DNA of 64,000 nucleotides from positions 10,039 through 74,038 of the forward strand of contig JAKCWW010000899.1 in assembly GCA_026260175.1 (NCBI GenBank), written 5' to 3'. Made by a program: the position numbers and the translations under genes. The notes beneath the pieces were generated by a model. The model saw nothing but the letters and a program-made list of their open reading frames with translations. It ran no database searches and was not told the DNA's origin. Below, one piece after another: positions 24,201 to 33,899 of the stretch (positions within the stretch are counted from its first letter, which is position 1; every line of letters begins with the position of its first letter). Source of the DNA: Reticulitermes lucifugus. Taxonomy: Eukaryota > Arthropoda > Insecta > Blattodea > Rhinotermitidae.

Positions 24201-26540
24201 AGGAGGGAAGGGACAACATGCCTGTTGTAGTTATGTCAGTCATTACTGCACAATTTTTCTGCCAGACCCAAAGGTAACAATGAAGGACACGGATTATGGA
24301 GCTTCCGACATCGATAAGTTGACACCTGGTAACTAGATAGGAAAACCCCGAAGGAGGTAAACAATACTTAGCAATGGAGTTCTGCACAGGGCTTTGGTGT
24401 AACAGTTCAGTTTTTGGTATCCCAGACATGTCATCAGCCTAGGTCTGAAAATGTGTTTCTAAAAGTAAATGCCATTTTCATTAATTATATTCGCGCTCAG
24501 AACACAAGCCTGGCGCTCATTTCTAAACACCAAAATTTCTGGTCTGGGTTTATTTTGATTGAAGAAGTTAGTGAAAAGAGGGTGTGCCGTCATGTCTCAA
24601 AAAGTACACACGCCTATCTGTAGCTTTTTGACGATACAAAGACTTATATTAACAATTGATCACTTCAAAGAGGCTCAAAATCCAGTCACCTTGTATTTGT
24701 AGGGTACAAGATGAAACTCCCCAGACCAAAAGTCAAATATTTATTTAAATTCACGGCACTCTGTATGAACAGTAACATTTGGCCAGCTCAACTCCAAGTT
24801 ATGCTATGTGTTACACAGCACGCTTTTAATTGCACTAACTCTGAGGATGTGACCAACGATAGGGTAATGTTGAGCGGGAAACTGCTCAGGACTTTCAGTG
24901 CAGGGGTCTCTGTCACAGTTACTGACATTTATGGTTTTAGTTCGATCACAGCCAACTATATGTGTAGTTTTTCAGAAGCGGCACCCTTTCGCCCATCTGT
25001 ATCCCAGTAACACTGGCGGTCTATGAGCAGCAGCTCTTAACACAGTGATATGATATGACACACAACCATGTCAATTTCGACGCAGGACACATATTTTTGT
25101 GTGTGTGTGTGTGGTATTACGCGTTGCAAAGCGATGTCGTACCCATCTGTTCATTCATCTATGGCGTGGTATCAGAGGCGGTCTCTATGGCCTACTTTTA
25201 ATCTGTTGGTACACAATAACAACTAAATCCCTTATGTAAATTATGGGACCATGCTACAGTATATTCCGGTGCATTCACCATCAATATCCATCAATCAAGT
25301 ACACGCTCACCCCTTTTAAAATGTTCAAAACCTATATTTACGTTCAGTAACGAAGTAAATTATTACAGATAAAGAGTTCCTATTAGGTAATACTCTTTTC
25401 AATATAAACTCTCATAAAATGGAGAAATGAAATATATTTCGATCATCATAACATCCATATTCTGAAAACCCCATGCACTTCCACATCAATGGCAGTGATT
25501 GTTTTAAACTGGCATTACATTAGTTCAGGACAAGTCAAACCACATTTATATCCGTCCACTCGAAAGGTAGTACATAAGGATTACGTAACAAGCGATATGT
25601 AATATTCACAGGATTTTCAATGTACTGCTCTTCCAGTTTGCCGAATCATTTTCTCCCGCTTGGAAATTCAATTTTTATTCGTATTGTAAGATACATCATC
25701 CTGTGTGACACGGTGTCACTGACACATACAAAACAACAGATCATAACAAAAATAATCAACAGATAATTGAGATGTCCTGCAAGTTCTTCAATAGGTCTGC
25801 CACCACCAGACAGTGGGACGCATCTCTACGTACTTAGAGCTTAAATGCTGTTTGTCAGACACCACAGTAAATGTGAACCAAGCAATCTGTAGTTATACGG
25901 TGTGTATTAATACGCAGATAACACGAAAAGAGTAGCAATAACTGAAGAGAAAGGTAAGTGGAACCTGACCTATGACATGAATGTAATGCAGAGTTGATAT
26001 TTTGTGCTGTGTACTTTCCAAATGCTTTGTTTGCAATTTTACATAACTCAATAGCTTTTATGTCCAAGTATTTTGGCATTATATGGCGGATAATGACAAT
26101 ACTGTATGTATCACACAGTCTTCAATCAGGTATAACGTTTCCTTGCGTCCCGTTAAATATTCCAAATATCAAAATATTTTTGAAATAAAATGTTTAGTAC
26201 ACCAAGATCCATTTCTGTGTTGTGTATCCATACTTTCTGTAAAGAACAGCCTTTTTACAACATCTCTAAATGTGGTATAACCTACTTTCATACAAAGAGA
26301 GCGTTAAATTGAACCGATGTAAAAAGGAATGGCATCCGCTCGATGATTTTCAGCTGAGACCCGCAATACCAAGCTTCACCAATAATGCAGTAGCTTCGAA
26401 AACTAAAAACGTGTACGAAAAAAAACCCTCCTTTATGCGTTTAATTCACCGTATGCGAAACACAACGCATAAAACACTAGTCCTAAATGATGTAAACCAA
26501 CTGTGGGAGGATTCTCGACCAATCACTTGCGTTCTTACGA
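21230..26540. other. Unassigned intron sequence
   Basis: Apart from the trinucleotide run at 22.57 kb and a short (GT)n at 25098-25113 I see no element ends, no conserved protein and no tRNA-like promoter here. The longest open frame (22540-22947) is driven by the microsatellite. Confidence 0.5.
22571..22617. repeat. (TTC)n(CTC)n microsatellite
   Basis: Pure trinucleotide runs, TTC then TCC; creates an artefactual poly-Ser/poly-Pro open frame. Confidence 0.97.
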
Positions 26541-26660
26541 AAGAAATATCAGCAATAATGCCACCGGCTCTCTTGCCGCACACAATATTAGTCCCTTACG
26601 GAAAAGAATCTCCCGCCAAACATCAGCAATTATTTATCCATCACATGGAACACAATAAAT

Positions 26661-27190
26661 ATACCAGTAACAATTTTCCGCCAGCGTTACATAACACAAT
26701 CTTCCGTCAGAATGAGAGCTGCGCTCTTCTGGGATATTACGTGGCGTCGTGTGATAATCGTTTACCTATAGAATCTACGTCACGGTGTCGGCTTTCTTTT
26801 CTCCTCGAACTCTTGACCCTTCAAGATGGGACCGATACGTTTTCCCGAAACGTCGGTAAACAATTACCACACGACGCCGCGTAATATCGCAGAAGAGAGC
26901 AGATCTCATCAACAACGCGGCGTAAGCCTAAATCAAGGTTCCGTCAGAATATTAGTAACAATTTTACCGGCTGCCTTACGGAACACAGTGTTCAGTCACA
27001 ACATTAATAACAATTTTACCGGCTGCCTTACGGAACACAGTGTTCAGTCACAACATTAATAACAATTTCCCCGGCTGACTTACGGTATAAAATATTCCGT
27101 CACAAAACAGTACCAATTTCACCGGACCTCTTAAGGACACAACGTCCGTAATATTGCCGGCTGCCTTACAGAGCACATACATAAGTCTTC
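26661..27190. repeat. 52-bp minisatellite, interrupted by a fold-back
   Basis: Unit runs TAACAATTTTACCGGCTGCC, TTACGGAACACAGTG, TTCAGTCACAACATTAA. Consecutive units start at 26956, 27008 and 27060 (period 52), then at 27111 and, shortened, at about 27149. The units starting at 26956 and 27008 are almost identical; the others are diverged. A related unit precedes the fold-back at 26661-26712, and looser GCCACCGGCTCTCTTGCCGC-type pieces reach back to about 26550. The overlapping 204-residue open frame is a by-product. Confidence 0.85.
26721..26900 (+). repeat. Fold-back with hammerhead-like core
   Basis: Arms 26721-26766 and 26855-26900 are inverted with 5 mismatches in 46. Between them the plus strand has a paired GGGACC...TTTTCCC hairpin followed by GAAACGTC, then directly the right arm GGTAAACAATTACC. 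The box before the hairpin (TTCAAGATGGGA) is a decayed CTGAAGATGGGA. If transcribed, the arms would form a very long stem I around the core. TTCCGTCAGAAT stands on both sides (26702-26713 and 26939-26950), which is either the satellite period or a target duplication. Confidence 0.7.
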
Positions 27191-27589
27191 CATCGACTCT
27201 CTGACAGAATACAATCTCCCCTCACAGAATAAGCAACAGTGTCACCATTTCGTGAGAAATTAATATTTTCATATTTGGTTAATTGTGGTTAAGCTGACAA
27301 GTCTGCACCTACCTAATGCAATTATGAAACGTCACAAAAGGAAATATTTCCATATCGGTCGCCTAGCCTATCCGTCTAAGATTTGGTATGCACCAAGCTG
27401 TAAATCGAATCCCAGCTACCTGTATCCCCTATGAAATGGCTTCAAAACCTCACGCGTCATGAAATATTTAATGTGTTAGGTCATTTCCTGACCGCCATAT
27501 AACCTATAGGGTACACACGCAGTTCAGTGGCGAACGGTCTCGTCTTCGAAGCATAGGGTGTTAGGAAGTTCAGAAGCGTATTTAAAAAA

Positions 27590-28128
27590 GTACGTCCTTT
27601 TTTAGGTGCTTTCGCAAAACTGCGAAAAGCGACTGTTAGCTTCGTTATGTCTCTCTGTCTGTCTGTCTGTCCCCATGAAAAAACTCGCTCCCCACTAAAT
27701 GAATGTGCATAAAATTGAAATTTGAGTATTTTTCGAAAATCTGTCGAGAAAAGTCCATTTTCATTAAAATATGTCAAGAATAAGTGGTACTTTATGTACA
27801 TTTGTGACAATATCTCGCTGAATTATTCTTAGAAGAGAAATGTTTCAGCCACAATTTGTAGAGAAAATCAAAACACACATTATATGTTCAATAACTTTTT
27901 ACCGAAAATCCTGCCGTTTATGAGGTAATGTGGAAAAATATGGTACAGCCAGACAGGCCACATGACAATGTAATACGGCGCATGCGCTTTGCATGCTGGA
28001 TTACTAAGGCTATAGACACACACTCAGAATCTGTAATTCTTACTGGTTTTCCACGGCAACAGTGCTTACGCGAACGCGCCTCAATATTACGTTATACGTA
28101 GATTGTCTGTCTTGTTAACAAATACTGA
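27590..28128 (-). repeat. 0.53-kb interspersed repeat, copy B
   Basis: Inverted copy of the repeat at 17446-17980 and 53068-53592: GCGCATGCGCCGTATTACAT, GGCCTGTCTGGCTGTACCAT, the CAGCGAGATAT block, the GACAGACAGACAGA run and the closing TTCGCA..TTGCGAA hairpin all read on the minus strand. A 109-residue open frame inside it is not a gene. Confidence 0.88.
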
Positions 28129-28139
28129 ATTTCACTTAT

Positions 28140-29660
28140 ACTAGAATGAGGGGGTAAACAGATGTATGAAGAAAGCAAACTTATCTAACCTACAGTGCCG
28201 AGACTAACAAAGCACAGGTGTACTCTGCCTAAGCACAGTTTTCCAATTGCTTTATGAGATTTTGTTTACCCCAATGTTCTTTTTATATTCATTGTTGGTA
28301 CGTACACATCTATTGTTCGAAGCTGATCACGCTACACAGTCACAAATGTTTTGAATTGTAATGTTAAATATTCACAAACCCGAAAACTGCAATAAGAGTT
28401 GTGGACTTCATGTCGTGCGCCCATTTTTTTACTTGAAAAAACCTTTCTTCAGGGAACATTCATAGGCCTAAGCTCCACGTACATTAGAGGTTAAAGTGGG
28501 CCGATGTAAATCAGCAATGAATTCGCGTAACTATTAGAATATATCGCAAGTAGCAAATTTTAACGGCATATGTCAAGCAGTTTCGGAGATTAAACAGAAG
28601 GACACTCTCACATATGGTCTTACTACCGTGCTTTCAATTCTGTACAGAATTCGCGCAGAATATCCCGAGAGAAAACAAACAGCTAACCAGTCCTGTGTTT
28701 CACTGACCTCCCACGACATCAGTGGGTAACAGACCACAACCAGCGTTTTATTATCCTTCTCTTCTCTGTGGCCGCTGCAGCTGAGATAAATAACGCGGTT
28801 CTCGAAAAAAAAATGCCGAAGTTGGAGTGAGAAAGAAGAACGGGGGGCTGCCTGATGTCGGTTAGAGGCGTTTGTTAAATGTCAGACCAGAGGCCAGAAC
28901 CACCAACAATTGCGTACTGCAAACAACCGCGTATGCAAATTCTGTACGTTATAAGGCAGCGTCACCAACCTACCATCTTACAGCGTTCGTTTCGAAGTAT
29001 TATGAAATGTCTCCTTTACTATACAACTAATTCAAGGGAGCAGAGTTATTCTGCAGAATATAGAAAAATTATTTTAAAAATTTCAAAGACTTAAGGTTCT
29101 CACAGTGGTGTTGCTGAAGATTCAAGTCTTCTGGCATTGTATGCCGTGTAGTCCGGTAATAATTTACCAATCCACGCATCGAAAAACCCAAGAGACTTGA
29201 ATCCGTAGTCACAAATTTTACTGCCTTCTATGGAATCTAAAAATTCATCGCCGCTTGTAAAAGAGCCCTCTGCTGGACCTTTTTCCGATTTGGAGATGTA
29301 AGTCCTCATTCTCTGATCTTAGTCTTTAATATCCATCTCCGTTTTACATTCAGGTCTCTCTCCCTTTCGGTGGTCTCTTCCCTTCAGGATTTCCGACTCA
29401 AATTTTATAGGTCTATTCATCTTCGGTCCTCTCATACGTGTTACTTGTCCCGTTCATCTCATACACCTGGATTTGGTTAGCTTAAGAATAGTCGGTAATG
29501 ACCTCAAAATATAGAAAGGAAGAAATTTCTATTAAGTAAGATATAGTAGGATGAGTTTAATTACATAAAGGGAACTTCCACGCGGTGCAAATGTAGAATG
29601 AAGCCACGTAAGAAGTAGTTAGCGCAAAATTATAAATATAAATTTGAATACGTTATTACC
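28140..29660. other. Unassigned intron sequence
   Basis: Nothing recognisable beyond scattered short open frames. Confidence 0.45.
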
Positions 29661-29670
29661 GTGCATTTTA

Positions 29671-29865
29671 ATATAATTAAATAATATATAAGTATAACCA
29701 ACCACGTACACTATATACGTAGACATAAGTTATTTATATACAACCCACCACGCTCCCATGATAGTGTTACCCCTGATGGCTAATGAGCCGAAACACGTTG
29801 GCTTTTAAATAAATAACTTGCATATAAATAGTGCCTAGTTGGTTATATATTATTTAATTATAAAC
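29671..29865 (+). repeat. Fold-back with hammerhead-like core, 60-70-bp arms
   Basis: Left arm about 29671-29741 and right arm about 29803-29865 are imperfect inverted copies sharing ATAATTAAATAATATATAA, ATAACCAAC, CACTAT.TATA and AAGTTATTTAT. The distal loop carries CCTGATGGCTAATGAGCCGAAACACGTTGGC: GGCTAATGAGCC is a perfect stem II, followed by GAAAC. Compared with intact copies three bases (GAU) are missing between CUGAU and the stem. Confidence 0.68.
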
Positions 29866-30123
29866 AGAAAATCCAAAAGGCCAAAATCCAAGGGAAGGAA
29901 AATTTAAATTAAAATTTCCTTTATGGACATGGGATTCTATGGGGCGGATTAAATTTAGAAATCTGTGGCGTAGTATTTTCTTACGATTAGGCCGACATAA
30001 CTTCGAATTCAATAATATAGAGTTCTATTACCACTCGGTATGTCAAATTGCACATACGCAATACTTGCTTCAATAAGCAGACGTGATTGACTCTTAGTCT
30101 CAATAAAGGTAACCACAACATTC

Positions 30124-30370
30124 TTTCTCATGGATCGACAGCCCTAGTGGGCCTAGACCTCCTCTACGAGGTTCCTCGATCAAACTCAGACACACCACAC
30201 TCAGCAGGACTCCTTTGGACGAGTGATCGGCCCGTCGCAGAGACCTCTACCTGACAACACACAACACACAAGAAAAAGACATCCATGTCCCGGCGGGATT
30301 CGAATCAGCAATCCCAGCAAGCAAGCGGCCGTAGACCCACGCCTTAGACCGCGCGGCCACTAAGATCGGC
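30124..30370 (-). mobile_element. tRNA-derived SINE, family 1, near full length
   Basis: Best complete copy. On the minus strand: GCCGATCTTAGTGGCCGCGC, GGTCTAAGGCGTGGGTCTAC (tRNA box A region), GATTCGAATCCCGCCGGGAC (box B), then the family body TTGTCAGGTAGAGGTCTCTG, CGACGGGCCGATC, and the closing GGTCTAGGCCCACTAGGGC. Length about 247 bp. Confidence 0.88.
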
Positions 30371-30423
30371 ATAACCGTAAATATATAGCATTAATTAGAC
30401 AACTGCATTCTTATTATGTCTTC

Positions 30424-30462
30424 AGCGTGTTTCGACTAAGCTTAGCCTTCATCACAAGGTAC
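30424..30462 (-). repeat. Hammerhead-like motif
   Basis: Minus strand: TTGTGATGA, one A, stem GGCTAA/TTAGTC (one G-U pair) with a tiny loop, then GAAACACGC. The first base of the box is G instead of C, which would be expected to kill a hammerhead. Same layout as 39500-39544 and 55471-55515. Confidence 0.5.
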
Positions 30463-31228
30463 CCTACAGTAGCTCACAAAACACAGTCACTTGATTTATG
30501 TATGATGAGTGTAAAGAGTTATTAGAAATCTATTATAATTTAAAAAACTATTCGTTCAGCACAAGTTATGCAGTATGTATATGCTAATCCATCTTACATT
30601 AAAATGTTAGTCAAATATAACATGAATATGGTTACAGCATTCAAATATTTAAGGGCGTGCTGTCTACGAAACTGAGTGATGTTTACAGACGTATTACAAC
30701 CGAAGTTCATAAGGAATCTATTAAATGACAATAGTACAGACTATATATGGTAGATGTACATATCAATTTTTAATGCTTGCACAATGTATATTCTTGCTCC
30801 ATTTAACGTAGCAATCACACACACTATTCAACCATGTTGTGGCAGCATTTCGTGCCGGACTGGTAAGTGCCTTGTAGGTCATAGCTATTAAAATTTATAC
30901 ACGCCTATAGAGTAACATTATGGATTCTATTATGATGAGTTTTTCTTTCAATTAAGGACCCTGTTTAAAGTAACAGATTACACAGGGACAAATTAGGTTG
31001 GCCGGTGGTCGTGAATGGTAAGTGAACAATAATTTTGAAGTAGTTGGCCGCGATCGAATCTGGAAATTTTCAGGCCAAACTGGGCCCAACATGTCTTTCG
31101 ACATGTTTAGCAGAAATTTATAAATACTATTACGGAATTTCATGTTTTTTATTCTTGAAATTTAATTAATGTGCTGGCAACCCCTTCCAAACATCTTATG
31201 CTGTGTGAACTATACAGTAGCCAGGAAT

Positions 31229-31365
31229 CACTACTTAACTAACTCCACGGATTACCGTCCTTCTTGAAAAGTTGATAACTCATCGGCTAGTCAAGAATAG
31301 TCAAGAAATTCCTAACATTTCATGGAACACGAAGGCTGTGTTCACAAGAGCTCTCCACTAATGGA
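31229..31365 (-). pseudogene. LINE 3' tail fragment
   Basis: Minus strand: GAGCTCTTGTGAACACAG, CCATGAAATGTTAGGAATTT, CTTGACTA..., then AAGGACGG and GTGGAGTTAGTTAAGT. Same 3' tail as the other LINE pieces. Contains a small local duplication (TAGTCAAGAA twice on the plus strand). Confidence 0.7.
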
Positions 31366-31729
31366 ACTGAAAATACTTTCAGTGAGACCGTGGAAATAAA
31401 TTGTAATTAATGCGATTTGTATGCACACTCATACATGAAGCGTATGTTTTGTTGCCGACCTGAGAACAGCAATGTTGCGGGATGTCGCGGCGCATTCAGG
31501 CTTTCTACGCGATAATGTTGCCGTGCTCTGGAGAGCGACAAAAGAAACGCTCTGTACACACACGCGCCTACTCATGCGCGGAACCCAATTCCTTCAAGTC
31601 AACTCTGTTCACTTCATGTCCAACCGATTTAACCATATTAAAGTGACATGGCGCCGCTATAGCTCGAAATGTCTCCCAGTGGATGTCCACATCAGGATGC
31701 ATTCACGCTATACGTTACCATATACTGAC

Positions 31730-31869
31730 CGTCTGATGGAGGTGAAGTACTGGTCCAGGTAGTCCTTGGCGTGACGGAGCACTTCCTCTCTGGACCGCGG
31801 AGCACCTGTGTTGCGGGTATGCAGCGACACCACACTGCCCAGACACGCCTGCTGCGAGCATTGGGATGG
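31730..31869 (-). CDS. NOS: Nitric oxide synthase, exon with the zinc-thiolate motif
   Basis: Internal coding exon of NOS, the haem/flavin enzyme that makes nitric oxide and citrulline from arginine. Seen: read on the minus strand from an acceptor with a pyrimidine run ending in AG (31870-31871) to a GT donor (31729-31728), the exon gives 46 codons plus 2 nt and no stop. It holds CSQQACLGSVV, a C-x4-C pair followed by the family's conserved C-x-x-S/G-S turn, then a basic stretch, then AKDYLDQYFTSIR. In NOS proteins the C-x4-C cysteines from two subunits bind the structural zinc at the oxygenase dimer interface, and the AKDFLDQYFTSIKR helix follows directly. The leftover CG joins the first G of the 8440-8602 exon to make Arg. 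The exon starts in phase 0, so the upstream exon should end on a whole codon; I did not recognise it. Two overlapping open readings in other frames here are shadows. Confidence 0.93.
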
Positions 31870-32517
31870 CTGCGGGGGAAAGGAGACACATTATTAGACA
31901 GGGCATGAACAGCTATCCGACAGCACCGAGTTCTGTAGTAATCGGCGCCAAAACTAATTTGTGGTGATGATGGCGATGGTGATGACGATGACAGCAGCAA
32001 TAACAACAACCATAATTCCACTCAAATCAAACTCATTGACGTACTGAATCAACAGTCCCACGGCCAATTACAAAACCAGCACTGACAAAGAAAATAATAA
32101 CTAAAGGAACAAGCACAAAACAAATAAATGCAAGTTACTCAACAAGTACCTCTCAATACATGTAAGCGAAACAGCAATTTGAAGGTTACTTTCATCTAAA
32201 TAACATATGAAGATTAGTTTACTGCCGCACTGTAAATACGAGCAGTCGCCATCACAAAAACCAGCCGATTAGTGCTGTATAAAGTAATACTCTCTATTTA
32301 TTTATTCGCAATAAATTAATGAATAAACTGTTTGGCAAAACGAGGAGGTTCTTAAAGTTATAGAAAATGGGCTTTAATGGTTAAATGTGAAGACATGAGG
32401 ATAATAATACATAACCCGAATGAGAGGAATAAAAACGTTATTAATGCAGAACGAAAGGCTAGAGCATCCACCGTTAAAAGAAGATATTTGCCACAAACTA
32501 GACGCATATACTGTCTG

Positions 32518-32577
32518 ATGGCTTCAATACAAACACATATATTGTTCGATGGCTTCAATGCAAATACATAACTGCGG
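32518..32577. repeat. 30-bp tandem duplication
   Basis: GATGGCTTCAATACAAACAC at 32518 recurs at 32548 as GATGGCTTCAATGCAAATAC, period 30. Confidence 0.8.
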
Positions 32578-33267
32578 TACATTGACCCTCCTTCAAAGTG
32601 GGCACTTTTCCCAACGTTTCCTTTAGAAAGAACCAAACTTTATCGAACGTCACTTTGGTTAAGTTAAGGAATTTTACTTTACTGATCATGATGACAGATA
32701 AGTCCAGTTCACGCATTCGCGTGGAGCTGCTAAAAATTAATGAAGTTAATACACCAGAGTTTGAGGGCCTTGTTTTCATTAAGAAAATGCAATTTAACAT
32801 CTAATTATGAGCGAAATGACGGTATAATGGTGGGATGTTTCGCGTTCTTATCTGCTCGCCGATGCTTCTTCTGTGTGCTCGCACGCCTATTCAGAGAGTG
32901 GCCGTCCAGACAGCCATGGAATGTGTTACATTGTTACGTAATGGTTAATCAATAGTACCGGGGAACAAGAAAAACATCAATTAAAAGCTGCAACACTTAC
33001 AGAACATAGCAGACACGTGTATCAATTGCGAAATAATGGAAACTTAGAAAGATTAGCGTTCATGTTATGTCACACTGAAAGTGCTCCGTATCTCGAATGA
33101 TACTGTATTTGAATCAAACCAGTAATAAGTATGTGGGGATGTGGACAACAGGTGTGCCACAGTACAAACCAGAAAACTAAAATGTAAGGAGAAAATTACA
33201 ATACGAGACACGAGGTTTCACGACATTGATGAAGATTCGAGTTTTCGAAGAAATGACGTCATGTGGA

Positions 33268-33310
33268 TTAGTAGTTACCGACGTTTCGGAAGAACGCCCT
33301 CTAGTAAAAC
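33268..33310 (-). repeat. Hammerhead-like remnant
   Basis: Minus strand: CTAGAGGGCGTTCTTCCGAA, ACGTCGGTAAC. The GAAACGTCGGTAA block is the same as in the fold-back at 26855, but the 5' box is broken. Confidence 0.4.
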
Positions 33311-33739
33311 ATGAACATAAATCTGTCCCTGTGTAACTGTGCGCCACTTTCACAATTCGGCCGCTTAACTCCCATACCAACTGGACAAGAGGTTAAGTCG
33401 GTCGCACAAGCCAACCTACACGCGGTTCCGAAGAGGAAAATCTCCGACCTCCGCCCGTTCCAATAGCGAAATCCCGGCTATCAAGCCCGTAGCCTAGTCA
33501 CTATATTGAGCTACCCCGTCTCTATTAACCCTCGGGCAATTCTTTTAGGGCGAGTGACAACACTTGAACCATTATGCCAATACTATACTGTACATTGTCC
33601 ATTTGTTTGAGGTAGGCTTAAATCCGACATACTTGCGTCACGGAAGTTTGTCTTCCTCCCTGGAACAGACATATGGCTGGCATGATAACAACATATTTTG
33701 TACCGTTTATTTATTTTAACATAATGACGACGACTGGGA

Positions 33740-33890
33740 TCAATCCGGTACCCTTAAAAGGTATAGGTAAAGTTCTCCCTAGAACAGGCCACGAAGGTCC
33801 ACAGGGGGAGTACAGGTATAGCTCTACTCTTTCTTTAACCTCGGCGCTAGATGGGGGTGGGTCAATCCGGTACCATTACACTAATAATGC
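33740..33890 (-). repeat. SINE family 3 fragment
   Basis: Plus-strand text GGTAAAGTTCTCCCT, CAGGTATAGCTCTACTCTTT, CTTTAACCTCGGCGCTAGAT aligns with 20100-20260 and with the tail of the fuller copy at 56345-56640. Confidence 0.55.
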
Positions 33891-33899
33891 TGTCACTAA

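Larger units (their letters stand above)
8603..31729 (-). other. NOS intron, 23,127 bp, phase 2
   Basis: Bounded on the minus strand by donor GTCAGT at 31729 and acceptor TTGCAG ending at 8603. It splits an Arg codon after its second base. The donor is preceded by CG rather than the commoner AG. The intron contains mobile-element debris from nearly every class in this window, on both strands, and no other exon that I could recognise. Confidence 0.85.

Noticed and set aside
26270-26884. Longest open frame in the window, 204 residues
   Set aside because: It runs through the 52-bp minisatellite and the fold-back; low complexity, no conserved motif.
26661-27190. CRISPR-like array of spaced repeats
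   Set aside because: The whole 52-bp unit repeats without unique spacers and the DNA is animal nuclear; it is a minisatellite.
31692-32021. 109-residue minus-strand open frame covering the NOS zinc exon in another frame
   Set aside because: It and the 31715-31906 frame are out of phase with the splice sites and carry no conserved motif. The correct reading is the third frame, which matches NOS.
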